Assembly: GCF_007748115.1 (NCBI RefSeq)
Contig: NZ_CP036289.1
Span: forward strand, 4,402,001 to 4,466,000
Length of the DNA: 64,000 nucleotides
Origin: Bremerella volcania
GTDB taxonomy: Bacteria > Planctomycetota > Planctomycetia > Pirellulales > Pirellulaceae
Direction: 5' to 3'
How positions within the stretch are numbered: the stretch's first letter is position 1; every line of letters begins with the position of its first letter. This document shows, in pieces, positions 44,965 to 54,392 of this stretch. Below the pieces are notes generated by a model that ran no database searches, had not been told where the DNA came from, and was given only the letters and a program-made list of their open reading frames with translations. The translations under genes and the position numbers were made by a program.

Positions 44965-45170
44965 GAAATGATTAGCCCGGCAACAGATCTACTTTTCATT
45001 GAAATTCTCTTGCATGGCTATCACCAAAACCCTACCCTGGAGCTAGTTGATAACAGCTCGTTTCTTACACTTGGCGGTAATCGATCAAGCTTAGAGGATC
45101 GATAGAAGAGCAGAGATCAACCCATCTTTTATTTCTTCTAACGGTTGGTTTTGTTGGAGTCATTGAAATC

Positions 45171-46262
45171 ATGTCTGGCAAAGATTTCCCGAGGTATCGA
45201 TCTGGCTTTACACTGGTCGAACTACTTGTTGTCATCGCCATTATCGGTGTCTTGATCGCGCTTTTGTTGCCTGCAGTTCAGCAAGCTCGAGAAGCCGCAC
45301 GCCGAATGGAATGTTCCAACAAACTGAAGCAAATGGGACTTGCTCTCCATAATCACCACGATACCTATCTCCATTTTCCAGCGTTACGCAACAACAATGG
45401 CGGAACCCGCTCGACCAATCCATGAGGTAATGAAGGGCGCAACAGCGGCTTGATGCATATCCTGCCGTTTATAGAGCAGGGAGCAATCTACGACATTCTG
45501 TCGCAGCCAGGAACGTTCAGCGGCACTGATGTTCTTGCCTTCGGTCCGATTCGTGAACGTGCCTGGTACCCTCCCTACGTCGCGAAGATTGAAGCCTTCG
45601 TATGTCCCTCCAATCCCTCAACACCGGCAAATATCTGGAGTAATTCATTCGGTGCGCGAAGCTACGCGGTGAGCATGGGAGATTCGATCAATGGTAACCA
45701 TAACCTGGAAAACCCACGGGGCATTTTTGGGCGAGTTGATCACAATAAGAAGTCGCAGATCGACATGAGTTCGATCACCGATGGAACGAGTAACACGATC
45801 ATGATGGCGGAACGAGCCTTCGGTTTATCTGGCGATACGCAAAATATCCGCGGCTACTTTGCCAACAATGTGAGCGGCCTGAATACCTCGCCGATCGACT
45901 GCATGACCACGGCCAGCCAAGGAAAGTACCTCTCCTCTCAATCGGTGCAAACCTCCCGAGCCGTGGGCGTTCAATGGTTCGACGGCTATCCGGCATTTAC
46001 CGGGGTGACCACGGTACTGCCTCCTAACAGTCCCTCGTGTGCGGTCGACAATTGGGGAGATTCATGGGGCCTATTTAGTGCCAGCAGTTATCACCCCGGC
46101 GGTGTCATGGTTCTGATGGCAGACGCCTCGGTCCAATTCATTCCAGAGACCGTCGACACCGGCAACCTGACAGCGAGCGAATCAACCGGTGGCCAGAGCC
46201 CCTATGGCGTCTGGGGAGCACTGGGAAGCAAGTCTGGCGGTGAAACGGCAGCGCTTCCATAA
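45171..46262 (+). pseudogene. DUF1559 pseudopilin-like gene, interrupted by in-frame TGA
   Basis: Reading one frame throughout gives a full DUF1559 protein of 363 codons except for TGA at 45423-45425. Upstream is the prepilin-type N-terminus [19 protein letters not shown] and [19 protein letters not shown]. Downstream the frame continues directly into GNEGRNSG, LMHILPFIEQGAIY, DGTSNTIMMAERAFG and the C-terminal HPGGVMVLMADASVQFIPET. The H-x9-DG box reads H-x9-DA here. The product of the first part would be an 84-residue fragment. Either a recent nonsense mutation, a sequence error, or read-through. The following lipoprotein gene is intact. Confidence 0.85.
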
Positions 46263-46319
46263 CGTCTTGTCCCGATGCATGTCTTTCGTCTTCATTCAAG
46301 ACTTCCGAAAGGGGCCTAT

Positions 46320-46838
46320 ATGCGCCAACGTCATTCCTGCCATATCGTTCTCGCTGCAATGTTCGTTGTTACCATCGTCGCAGGCTGCAATCAAAGTAAC
46401 TTACCCAAAACGGAACGCGTCACCGGCCAGGTGCTTTACAAAGGCAGCCCAGTTGACAATGCAACGGTCATCTTCAGCCGAGGCTCGCGAAATATCGCCA
46501 ACGGGGAAATCGCCTTGGGCAAAACTGACGCCCAGGGCAATTTTTCGTTGACAACTCACCTAAGCGGTCAATCCGACGTATCAGGAGCGATCGCCGGTAC
46601 TTATCAAGTCACCGTTTCCAAGAAGGTACCCCCTCCGGGTATGACGCAGGCCGAATACGATGCCAAGGTTGAAGCCGTCAACCAAGCTGCTCAACAGGGA
46701 TCTGTTCAACCACCAGGCATGGAACTACCACCTCTTGTGGAAATGTTTCCTCGCAAATACTCCTCAAGTTCCGCCACGGAACTGACCGCCGATGTCAAGG
46801 TGAACGAAAACAACGAGTTTTCGTTCGACTTGAAGTAG
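46320..46838 (+). CDS. Carboxypeptidase-regulatory-like lipoprotein paired with a DUF1559 gene
   Basis: 172 residues from the ATG at 46320. The leader HIVLAAMFVVTIVAGCNQSN shows a lipobox VAGC. The mature part begins with the beta-sandwich pattern RVTGQVLYKGSPVDNATVIF, with later GKTDAQGNFSLTTHLSGQSD and GAIAGTYQVTVSKK. A Pro/Gln-rich insert follows (PPPGMTQAEYDAKVEAVNQA). Found beside DUF1559 genes in this window four times. Probably exported and membrane-anchored; the function is unknown. Confidence 0.8.
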   Translation: MRQRHSCHIVLAAMFVVTIVAGCNQSNLPKTERVTGQVLYKGSPVDNATVIFSRGSRNIANGEIALGKTDAQGNFSLTTHLSGQSDVSGAIAGTYQVTVSKKVPPPGMTQAEYDAKVEAVNQAAQQGSVQPPGMELPPLVEMFPRKYSSSSATELTADVKVNENNEFSFDLK

Positions 46839-47425
46839 CCCGCTTTGAATGATGGGACCATGCTGATCCCACAGATCAGCTTGAACCCATTCAATTCAGA
46901 CCTCTTGCCACGCGACACGCAAGCCTCTGGCTGCTTGCCTGCTATCTACCCACGGCCTTAGTCCCACGCCGAGAAAACGAAAAAAGATCACTTTTTTTCT
47001 CGCGGTTTGCCGTACCCCTCGTCGAACCGATTCACTTTCCTGGATGAGTCTTTCCCCAAATTGCAATGAGCATGGATCCCAGCAGGATGTACGTTTTTGC
47101 GTTTACTTCGCTGCGGGCATTATCCTAGCCCATACAAACACGCCCAAATTCCGAGATCTCAGGCGTACTTACAATGGGGCAAGGCGTCTAATTCTTAAGC
47201 ATGGAATTGTCGACTTCTTTTGTTTTAGATCGAGAACTCTTCAACATCTCCTTACCTTTTTCACTAGACATTAGGGGCGTAAAATGATACACATAGCGGG
47301 AATGAGGCGTGCTATCGACGTTCTCTGGCGCCTAACGCCGCCGTGAGGGAATCGATTGCCTCCTTCTCGTCGTTTTTCTATCTCGTCATTTCGTATCCTT
47401 TTCGACCTATTGCTGGGGTGCATCA
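46839..47425. other. 587-base intergenic region with two stem-loops
   Basis: An imperfect stem-loop at 46845-46894 (core GCTGATC/GATCAGC around CCACA, flanked by matching GGG/CCC and TTGAAT/ATTCAA) follows the lipoprotein stop. A second A/T-type hairpin, AAAAAAG-ATCA-CTTTTTT (46980-46997) flanked by GAGA/TCTC, could terminate transcription. The rest is AT-rich with no convincing ORF. A 76-codon frame at 47044 has no support. The promoter of the next DUF1559 gene should be near 47300-47400. Confidence 0.45.
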
Positions 47426-48385
47426 ATGAAGACTTCTCGTTCCCGCCCAGGTTTTACCCTGGTCGAATTGTTGGTTGTCATTGCCATTATTGGCGTACTG
47501 ATCGCGTTATTGTTGCCGGCGGTTCAACAGGCTCGTGAGGCAGCTCGCCGCAGCGAGTGCTCGAACAACCTGAAGCAAATCGGCCTGGCAACCCACATGT
47601 TTCACGATACCTATACCAAGCTGCCGCCCTTGGTGAACTGCCAGCAAGGCTACAGCGTTTGGGTCCACCTGATGCCGTTCGCGGAACAGAACGCCCAGTA
47701 CGAATTGCTACATGCGGTGAATACCGACGACTGGAAGGACGTGATTTTTGCGAACCTTACCCAACAGCAGAAGGAAGGCGTCAGTTCCATCTCGTACATG
47801 ACTTGCCCATCCCGTCGAAGCGGTGTGCAGATGAAGGGATCAGGCAGTCAACAAGGTCCTTGGAGTGACTACGGCGCGGTGGGATATGACTCGTCCAGTA
47901 CGGTATTCAACGCCTATCACAACCCCAACGACAATTCGCACGTGAACGACATCAAGAGTATTCTGCGCGTCGGTATTCCAACAAGTGCTGGCGACAACAA
48001 TCCGTGTGGCGAGGCGAATCCACGCGACTCCTTCGCACGTGTGACGGACGGGCTAAGCAATACCCTGATGTTTGGCGAAAAGGGTATCGGAAAAGATCAA
48101 GTCGGCGTGTGTTGCGGTTCCACGGGTGCTGATGGTTCGTTCCTGTACTCTTCGGACGGCTGGCGAGAGTTTGCGGTCGCCAGTTCTATTCGTCTTCGCC
48201 TTGGTCGAGGTCCGAATGACAATGCTCGCCCCGACAACGGTCAAGGGCACGGTAGCTGGCATCCCGGCATTACTCAGTTCGTCCTGGGCGATGGTTCGGT
48301 CCGTGGCATTTCAACCAACATCTCGCAAAGCACCCTGGAAAACCTGGGCAATGCGATGGATGGAAATGTCGTTGGCGAGTTTTAG
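47426..48385 (+). CDS. DUF1559 domain protein with prepilin-type N-terminus (intact copy)
   Basis: 319 residues. The leader [20 protein letters not shown] is a type IV prepilin-like signal with the Gly-Phe cleavage site and Glu at +5, then [20 protein letters not shown]. The DUF1559 domain continues with [30 protein letters not shown] and the terminal box [16 protein letters not shown] (H-x9-DG). The family is abundant in planctomycetes; it is probably processed by a prepilin peptidase, but its function is unknown. Followed after 92 bases by a small lipoprotein gene, repeating the pair pattern of this region. Confidence 0.9.
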   Translation: MKTSRSRPGFTLVELLVVIAIIGVLIALLLPAVQQAREAARRSECSNNLKQIGLATHMFHDTYTKLPPLVNCQQGYSVWVHLMPFAEQNAQYELLHAVNTDDWKDVIFANLTQQQKEGVSSISYMTCPSRRSGVQMKGSGSQQGPWSDYGAVGYDSSSTVFNAYHNPNDNSHVNDIKSILRVGIPTSAGDNNPCGEANPRDSFARVTDGLSNTLMFGEKGIGKDQVGVCCGSTGADGSFLYSSDGWREFAVASSIRLRLGRGPNDNARPDNGQGHGSWHPGITQFVLGDGSVRGISTNISQSTLENLGNAMDGNVVGEF

Positions 48386-48477
48386 TCGCACCTTGCATCA
48401 TCCGCCTGCGGGGTCTTCCTGGCATGACTCCGCGGCATGACGTCAATCTCCAACAACATTATGCGAGGTCCTTTCCA

Positions 48478-48861
48478 ATGACTCGATTCATTCTTCTTGC
48501 TCCTTGTCTTTTGTTGCTTGTCAGCGGGATGGGGTGCAGCCAACAGACCGAGAACGCGGTTTTTGGCACGGTTGAATACTCAGACGGTACTCCCATGGCC
48601 CAGGGAGAACTGATCTTCGACGATGGGACGTATTCTGACATTGCCCCCATCGACGCCGAAGGCAACTTTTCCGTCGCGAAAGGCCTACCGGCCGGCTCCT
48701 ACAAAGTGACGCTTGGTGGCGTGATGGAACCCGACGCCAAAGGCAATTATTCACCAATCGTTCACAAGCGTTATCTCGAGTACAAATCGACCGACTTGAA
48801 TTTGACGGTCCCGATGGAAGACGAGCCCGTAAAGTTCGTCATCGATCGTCCGAAGAAGTGA
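48478..48861 (+). CDS. Small lipoprotein of the carboxypeptidase-regulatory-like type, second DUF1559 pair
   Basis: 127 residues. The leader MTRFILLAPCLLLLVSGMGC ends in a lipobox. The beta-sandwich pattern is ENAVFGTVEYSDGTPMAQGE, with DAEGNFSVAKGLPAGSYKVT. Start ATG 48478, preceded by GCGAGG. A strong terminator follows at 48891. Function unknown; the pairing with DUF1559 suggests co-function at the envelope. Confidence 0.8.
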   Translation: MTRFILLAPCLLLLVSGMGCSQQTENAVFGTVEYSDGTPMAQGELIFDDGTYSDIAPIDAEGNFSVAKGLPAGSYKVTLGGVMEPDAKGNYSPIVHKRYLEYKSTDLNLTVPMEDEPVKFVIDRPKK

Positions 48862-48890
48862 CGCTTCCTGTTAGATAGACAGATATTCAG

Positions 48891-48923
48891 GAGCATGGTC
48901 CCGATGGATCATGCTCTTTTTTT
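48891..48923 (+). terminator. Intrinsic terminator after the second DUF1559-lipoprotein pair
   Basis: GAGCATGGTCC (48891-48901) pairs with GGATCATGCTC (48906-48916), with one G-T pair, around CGAT. TTTTTTT follows (48917-48923). It lies 29 bases after the lipoprotein stop. Confidence 0.92.
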
Positions 48924-48936
48924 GTTTCTCTCAGTC

Positions 48937-49104
48937 CCGGATGTTTTATCGGACGGCCGGATCTCGATTCTGGCAACGTACAACGCACAGACTGAGTTGT
49001 CGGCCGTCGTGGAGCCGGGCGAGAATGAAATTGAATTCACGCTCGACGAGATGAAAAAGGGGCCAAACGGCCTTAGGGAATCTTCAGGCTACCGTCTTCG
49101 TTGA
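48937..49104 (+). pseudogene. Possible gene remnant without start
   Basis: Frame 48937-49104 reads like protein between SDGRISILATYNAQTELSAV and NEIEFTLDEMKKG, but no start or ribosome site is visible. It directly follows a terminator, and its end overlaps the stop region of the opposite VOC gene. I suspect the 3' remnant of a deleted gene, possibly another regulatory-like lipoprotein. It could be chance. Confidence 0.25.
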
Positions 49105-49504
49105 AGTCGAACGCACCGTAAGCCACTTCCCATAAGTATCCGTCGGGATCGGAAAAATAGCCGGCGTATCCGCCCCAAAAGGTGTCCTGCGCCGGCTTTT
49201 CAATTTTGGCACCAGCCGCCTCAGCTTGCCGCAAGATACGGTCGACGTCCTCTTTCACTGAGACGTTGTGTGCCAGCGAAATCCCTGCAAACCGGGAACG
49301 CTCTTGCCCGATCCAATCTCCGCCCACATCCTCGGCAAGCTTATCCAGAGGATAGAGTGCCAGGCACGTACCGGTCGTCCGAAAGAAAACCACTCCTTGA
49401 TCACCGCTCCAAGAGGTCGGCAGGCCCAGTCCATCTCGATAAAACTCGAGCGAACGCTGCAGGTCTTTCACGCCCAACGTAATGATGCTGACGCGCGGTT
49501 CCAT
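49073..49504 (-). CDS. VOC-family (glyoxalase/bleomycin-resistance-like) protein
   Basis: 143 residues. Two beta-alpha-beta-beta-beta units: MEPRVSIITLGVKDLQRSLE with FYRDGLGLPTSW, and later DFNEDGSLKIP after SDPDGYLWEVAYG with the Glu metal-ligand position. Such proteins bind divalent metals for isomerase, dioxygenase or antibiotic-binding functions; the specific one is unknown. A small GC hairpin with CCTTTTT (about 49055-49072 on the minus strand) may end its transcript. It lies 28 bases downstream of a small acidic ORF broken by a TAG. Confidence 0.85.
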   Translation of the reverse strand: MEPRVSIITLGVKDLQRSLEFYRDGLGLPTSWSGDQGVVFFRTTGTCLALYPLDKLAEDVGGDWIGQERSRFAGISLAHNVSVKEDVDRILRQAEAAGAKIEKPAQDTFWGGYAGYFSDPDGYLWEVAYGAFDFNEDGSLKIP

Positions 49505-49532
49505 GCCGTCTCCTCAATTCGATGATTTCAGG

Positions 49533-49739
49533 TTACGCGTTGATTTCTTTTGAGTCGTTGGCTGATTCTTCTTCCGCTTCCCGTTGCTCTTCGTCAGCCG
49601 CTTCGTTTTCAAAAGAAGACGATGCAGTGTCCTTGAAGTGCTCTTTCAGTTCAACGTGCTACTCACGAATCTTTTCGAACTCATGGAACGAGTCAAAGTT
49701 GGGGTCTACCGCTTCCATTTCCGGCGAATGGGAATTCAT
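49533..49739 (-). pseudogene. Small acidic ORF interrupted by in-frame TAG
   Basis: From the ATG at 49739 one frame of 68 codons runs to TAA (49535-49533). A single TAG sits at codon 27 (49661-49659). Before it: MNSHSPEMEAVDPNFDSFHE. After it: HVELKEHFKDTASS, then a Glu-rich tail (EEQREAEEESANDSKEINA). The amino-acid composition is protein-like and no other stop occurs, so this looks like a real gene carrying one nonsense codon, or a rare read-through case. It precedes the VOC gene on the same strand. Function unknown. The remaining bases to 49941 show nothing. Confidence 0.45.
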
Positions 49740-49941
49740 GCGGCCTCCGTGTTCAAAACCTTATTCGAGATGGGACGTAGTCCCTCCTCCGGTCGATTCA
49801 TCGTAACGAAATGTCCCGTCCTGCCCACCGCAATCGGCCGCATAGTTCCGGCAATTTGCCCAGCAAGTCTGTTATTTTCGCTATTTGGCGTAGAATGTGA
49901 AGAATGCCTCGCTGGAACAAAAATAGACCGGAAGACACGGA

Positions 49942-52941
49942 ATGCTTGATCTTCAGTTTTCGATAGAACACCCTCAATTCCTCCTTCTATTGGCGATCAT
50001 TCCTGCGCTATGGTGGGTTTCGTGGAATGGCTTGGCCATGGGCAATCGCTGGCGGTGGGTACTGGCCAATGGTCTGCGAAGTCTTCTCTGCCTGCTCGTC
50101 GTTTTGACATTGGCCGAGGTCGAACTCGTTCGGACCAATGATCGCCTGACGGTGATCTATCTAGTCGATCGTTCTCTGAGTATTCCACCGGAGCGACTAG
50201 AGGACGTCGTCACCTACGTCCGCTCAACCGCCAATACGTTTCGTCAGCAGGCCCCCGACGATCGTGTCGGCGTGATTAGTTTTGGTGGCGCCGCAGCGAT
50301 CGAAATTCCTCCCTGGTCAGGCGACCTGTTTCTGCGATCAAAGCTGGAAACAACCATCGACCCGCAACAGACGAACCTCGAAGCAGCGTTAAAGCTCGCT
50401 CAGGCAGCGTTCCCTGTCGATGCCGCCAAACGCGTGGTAATCGTGACCGACGGCAAAGAAACGCTCGGCAATGCCATGCCTGCCGCCAGAGCACTAAGCG
50501 AGGCAGGCATCGGCATCGACGTTGTTCCGATCACCGCCCAAGCGCGTACGGAGATCACCGTCGAGAAGATCACGACGCCAGCCAAGATGCGCGAAAAGAC
50601 TCCCTTCCCGGTGCAGGTAGTCTTAAACAATCGACCTGGAATTCATTGGGATCAACAAGCCGCGAATAAGCCTGTTGCCGGAAAGATCCGCGTTGTTCGC
50701 CGTGGCAGTGGACGCGATCAAGTGGTCGTCGAGCAGCAAATCGAACTCGAGCCTGGAACGCGCGTCTTCGCTTTCCAGGACAAACTATCCGAAGGTGGTT
50801 TCTATACCTATGAAGCCGAGTTCACTCCCGACGCTAAGGGAGTCGATGGCTTCACGCAGAACAATCGCGCCGCTTCGTTTACGCACATCGAGTCGCCCGG
50901 CCAAGTACTCTTGATCGTCGATTCTACCCGCCCTGACGAATTCAATGACTTTGCCGAAATGCTGCGTCGGAACGACTTAAAAGTAACGATCCAGCCCAGC
51001 AATCAACTCTTCACCCGGCTGTCCGATCTTCAGCCGTACGATCTGGTGATCCTTGGTAACGTCCCGCGCACAAGTGGCGACACTCAAGAGATCACGGCAT
51101 TCAGCGATGCTCAGATGCAGATGCTCGCCGACAACACACGAAACCTGGGTGCCGGACTGATCATGCTAGGCGGCCCCGATAGCTTCGGCGCCGGCGGTTG
51201 GACCAACACGCCGATCGAAGAAGCGATGCCGCTCGACTTTAAGATCAAAGACGCCAAGGTCGTTCCGGTGGGTGCGTTGATGTTGGTCATGGACAAATCG
51301 GGTTCCATGAATGGTGAAAAGATCCACTGGTGTAAGGCCGCCGCCCGCGAATCACTACGAGCACTCGGCCCGCACGATTACATCGGCGTCACGACATTCG
51401 ATTCCACCACGTCACGCACGGTCCCGCTGCAAACGGCCAAGAACCGGCAGTTCGTCTCGCAGATGATCTCGCGTCTATCATCGGGCGGTGGAACGAACAT
51501 GTTTCCTGCGATGGAAGACGGCTTTCGTCAGTTGCAAGCCAACGAGGCCGCGGTCAAGCATATGATCGTACTGACCGACGGGCAAACGCCTGCGGCTGAC
51601 TTTGGCAATCTAACCCGTCAGATTGAAAAGAGTGGTATCACCGTATCGACCGTCGCCGTGGGGCAAGATGCCGACGTGCGGCTGCTGAATCAAATTGCCG
51701 CCATAGGGCGTGGGAAGTTCTATCAAGTGACTTCTCCCAAAGCGATTCCACGGATTTTCATGCAAGAGACCCGTCGTGTGGCTCGCCCATTGGTTTTTGA
51801 GAAGCCCAGTGGCATGGTGCCGCAAGTCGCGGCGAATCATGAAATCCTGAAAGGGATCCCTTCCGCTTTTCCACCGTTTTCCGGCTACGTGATGACGTCC
51901 CCCAAGGACAGTCCGCTAGTCGACGTGCTGCTCACGTCGCCAGACCCGAGTGGGCAGACCAACGCCCTGCTCGCTGCCTGGCAGTACGGCATTGGCAGAA
52001 GCGTCTGCTGGACCAGCGATTTGGGACAGCGTTGGGCCACCGACTGGGCTGGCTGGGAAGGGAACGAAAAGCTGCTGATGCAGATGATTCGTTGGTGCAT
52101 GCGAACAACCGATCCATCCGAGAATTTCCTCGTCGCGTCGGAAGTCAACGGGCAGAAAGTGAAGCTCATTCTGAATGCACTCGACGACGAGGGAAACTTC
52201 GTCAACTTCGCATCACCTCAACTCAATGGGGTCGGTCCTCGTTCCGACGTCGTGAGCGAAGCGTTCGTTCAAGTCGCACCGGGGCGATACGAAGTGGAGT
52301 TCGACGCTCAGCATGCCGGTCCGCACTTCCTAGCTGTGTCGCCAAGCTCAGGGCTGGCGCCGCTTCGGATCGGTGTGAATGTACAAAACGCTCAGGAGTT
52401 CCGTGACCGGAGAGACAATCTAACGATGCTCCAGCGATTTGCCGCGTTGACGCCCCCCGGCGGACGCCCTGGCGAGGTCTTCAACCTGGACATGACCCCA
52501 GAGCAGTTAGCCAACATCGATACAACGCCATTTCGACACGACTTACCGAAGGCCAGCAGCCAACGGCCGATCTGGTACCTGGTGCTGGTGACGGTGGCTT
52601 GCTTGTTTGTGATGGATATCGCCAATCGGCGAGTCCTATGGAACTTCGCCTGGGTTGGCATCTTGTGGGCACGCATCCGGCATCAGCCCACTGTCGAAGC
52701 GCCCGTCGCCGAGTCGCTCCATCGCTTGAAAGCTCAAAAGGAGAAGCTGAATCGAGACTGGCAAGTGACATTCGACGGCACGGAAACCAGTGTCGATGCT
52801 GCTACGGTCGAGGCCAAGGCAGAAGCGTCTGCTGCGCCGCTGAACGATGAGCCAAGCTTCGAAGTCAACCAGGAAAAGGGCTATCTCGATCGACTGCTCG
52901 ATGCCAAACGCCAGACCCGACGCCCCGATAAACAAGACTAG
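49942..52941 (+). CDS. Large membrane protein with two VWA domains and a GATase-like segment
   Basis: 999 residues. Two N-terminal helices (FLLLLAIIPALWWVSWNGLA and LRSLLCLLVVLTLAEVELV) are followed by VWA domain 1 (about 70-200, MIDAS VIYLVDRSLSI). A beta-rich segment leads to a glutamine-amidotransferase-like fold (about 320-420, LLIVDSTRPDEFNDFAEMLR and NLGAGLIMLGGPDSFGAGGW). VWA domain 2 follows (about 450-620, MIDAS LMLVMDKSGSMNGEK). Then come another beta region and one C-terminal helix (IWYLVLVTVACLFVMDIANR) with a cytoplasmic tail. The arrangement matches planctomycete/myxobacterial Bat-like envelope proteins; the function is unknown. Confidence 0.85.
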   Translation: MLDLQFSIEHPQFLLLLAIIPALWWVSWNGLAMGNRWRWVLANGLRSLLCLLVVLTLAEVELVRTNDRLTVIYLVDRSLSIPPERLEDVVTYVRSTANTFRQQAPDDRVGVISFGGAAAIEIPPWSGDLFLRSKLETTIDPQQTNLEAALKLAQAAFPVDAAKRVVIVTDGKETLGNAMPAARALSEAGIGIDVVPITAQARTEITVEKITTPAKMREKTPFPVQVVLNNRPGIHWDQQAANKPVAGKIRVVRRGSGRDQVVVEQQIELEPGTRVFAFQDKLSEGGFYTYEAEFTPDAKGVDGFTQNNRAASFTHIESPGQVLLIVDSTRPDEFNDFAEMLRRNDLKVTIQPSNQLFTRLSDLQPYDLVILGNVPRTSGDTQEITAFSDAQMQMLADNTRNLGAGLIMLGGPDSFGAGGWTNTPIEEAMPLDFKIKDAKVVPVGALMLVMDKSGSMNGEKIHWCKAAARESLRALGPHDYIGVTTFDSTTSRTVPLQTAKNRQFVSQMISRLSSGGGTNMFPAMEDGFRQLQANEAAVKHMIVLTDGQTPAADFGNLTRQIEKSGITVSTVAVGQDADVRLLNQIAAIGRGKFYQVTSPKAIPRIFMQETRRVARPLVFEKPSGMVPQVAANHEILKGIPSAFPPFSGYVMTSPKDSPLVDVLLTSPDPSGQTNALLAAWQYGIGRSVCWTSDLGQRWATDWAGWEGNEKLLMQMIRWCMRTTDPSENFLVASEVNGQKVKLILNALDDEGNFVNFASPQLNGVGPRSDVVSEAFVQVAPGRYEVEFDAQHAGPHFLAVSPSSGLAPLRIGVNVQNAQEFRDRRDNLTMLQRFAALTPPGGRPGEVFNLDMTPEQLANIDTTPFRHDLPKASSQRPIWYLVLVTVACLFVMDIANRRVLWNFAWVGILWARIRHQPTVEAPVAESLHRLKAQKEKLNRDWQVTFDGTETSVDAATVEAKAEASAAPLNDEPSFEVNQEKGYLDRLLDAKRQTRRPDKQD

Positions 52942-53127
52942 CCAGCGTACGTGTCGTCTCATCCGACAGCCATGTCGTCTGCGTCGACACAACAACTCAG
53001 GTATTGAGTGTGGCCATTCGTGAATTCAACGAGCTTTTCACGTTCCTGCCTGTCTCTAAATCGGTGGCATGACCTTTGCTAAATCATCCTGGGCGCGCTA
53101 ATACTGGCTTAGAGAAAAGAGGTTATC

Positions 53128-54288
53128 GTGAACATTTCCCGTCGCGTTTTTGTTGGAATTTCCCTCTGTTTGCTATTCGCGCTGGGATCCTTCGCGATCG
53201 CTGCCGATCGTCCCATCTCCAGTGAGTCTCAGAAGAAGCTCGACACCATCGTGGCCAAGGGGCTTCAATATCTGGAAAAGAATGGTCAGGCCCCCGATGG
53301 TAGTTTTACAGCCCAGGCCGGTCCTGGTCTCACTGCTTTGGCCGTGACCGGGACGCTTCGCAGCGGCAAAACAGTCGATGACCCGGTGGTCGCCAAGGGG
53401 CTGAAAGCGCTCGAAGGTTTCGTGAAGCCCGATGGGGGCATTTACGGAAACGGTCGCTTGCGCAACTATGAAACATGCGTCGCGATGCTCTGCTTCCAGG
53501 AAGCCAACGCCGATGGCCGATACAACGAAACGCTTAAGAAGGCCCGTGATTTCGTCACTCGCTTGCAATATGGCCAAGGCGAGGTCAAGCAAGACGACGT
53601 CTGGTTCGGTGGCGTCGGCTACGGGGGTGCCGGTCGACCCGATCTTTCCAATACCGGCTATCTGGTCGAAGCGTTGATCGAGACCGGAAGCGAAGCGGAC
53701 GACGAAGCGATCCAACGGGCATTGGTCTTCGTTTCACGCTGCCAGAATCTGGAAAGCAAGTACAACGACACCCAGTTCGCCGGAAAGGTGAATGATGGGG
53801 GCTTCTTCTACGAGATCCCTCGCGAGAAGATCGACCCCTCCACTTCCCCAGAACGTTACACCGAAAACGGCGGCATCCGCAGCTACGGCTCGATGACCTA
53901 CGCCGGTCTGAAGAGCATGATCTACGCTGGTCTGACGAAAGATGACCCACGCGTGAAGGCTGCTTCTCAGTGGGTTGCCGACAATTACAGCGTCGAGCAG
54001 AACCCAGGCATGGAGAGTGCCGGCTTGTTCTACTATTACCACACCTTCGCCGCTGGTCTGGGTACGGCTGGCCTGACCGAAGTCACCGATGCCGATGGCA
54101 AAACCCACAATTGGCGAGAAGAACTGATCGACGAATTGGCCAAGCGTCAAAACGAAGATGGTTCATGGTCCAACGAGAACGGTCGCTGGTTCGAGAACGA
54201 TAAGAACCTGGCTACGGCCTTCGCACTGATGGCCTTGTCCTACTGTGACGCCGACGCCGCTCAGCCTGCCGGCACTCCAACCGAATAG
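53128..54288 (+). CDS. Secreted alpha-toroid (prenyltransferase/squalene-cyclase-repeat) protein
   Basis: 386 residues with a GTG start and a signal peptide (VFVGISLCLLFALGSFAIAA). Repeated helices with family motifs: GLQYLEKNGQAPDGSF, GLKALEGFVKPDGGIYGNG, ALVFVSRCQN and GSWSNENGRWFE. The QW-like repeats place it in the squalene-hopene-cyclase/prenyltransferase-repeat fold, but no catalytic DxDD is seen, so it is probably a binding protein. It follows the double-VWA gene after 186 bases on the same strand; such pairs occur in planctomycetes. Confidence 0.8.
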   Translation: MNISRRVFVGISLCLLFALGSFAIAADRPISSESQKKLDTIVAKGLQYLEKNGQAPDGSFTAQAGPGLTALAVTGTLRSGKTVDDPVVAKGLKALEGFVKPDGGIYGNGRLRNYETCVAMLCFQEANADGRYNETLKKARDFVTRLQYGQGEVKQDDVWFGGVGYGGAGRPDLSNTGYLVEALIETGSEADDEAIQRALVFVSRCQNLESKYNDTQFAGKVNDGGFFYEIPREKIDPSTSPERYTENGGIRSYGSMTYAGLKSMIYAGLTKDDPRVKAASQWVADNYSVEQNPGMESAGLFYYYHTFAAGLGTAGLTEVTDADGKTHNWREELIDELAKRQNEDGSWSNENGRWFENDKNLATAFALMALSYCDADAAQPAGTPTE

Positions 54289-54301
54289 ACTCCCATCGTG
54301 T

Positions 54302-54340
54302 CCCCTCTCTCCCCGCCGGAGAGAGGGCTAGGGTGAGGGG
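54302..54340. repeat. GC-rich palindromic intergenic repeat
   Basis: CCCTCTCTCC (54303-54312) and GGAGAGAGGG (54318-54327) form a perfect stem around CCGCC, followed by CTAGGGTGAGGGG. This wording is a widely dispersed intergenic palindrome in bacteria, to my knowledge. Here it lies just after the toroid gene and may also stabilise its transcript end. Confidence 0.65.
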
Positions 54341-54392
54341 GCGAACCAAGTACCAGTTTCACCAATCGATCGTCCAAGTCTCTCTTCCACTC

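Noticed and set aside
47044-47274. 76-codon ORF in the large gap before the second DUF1559 gene
   Set aside because: No ribosome site, unlike codon use and no recognisable protein pattern. It lies in AT-rich sequence likely to be leader or spacer.
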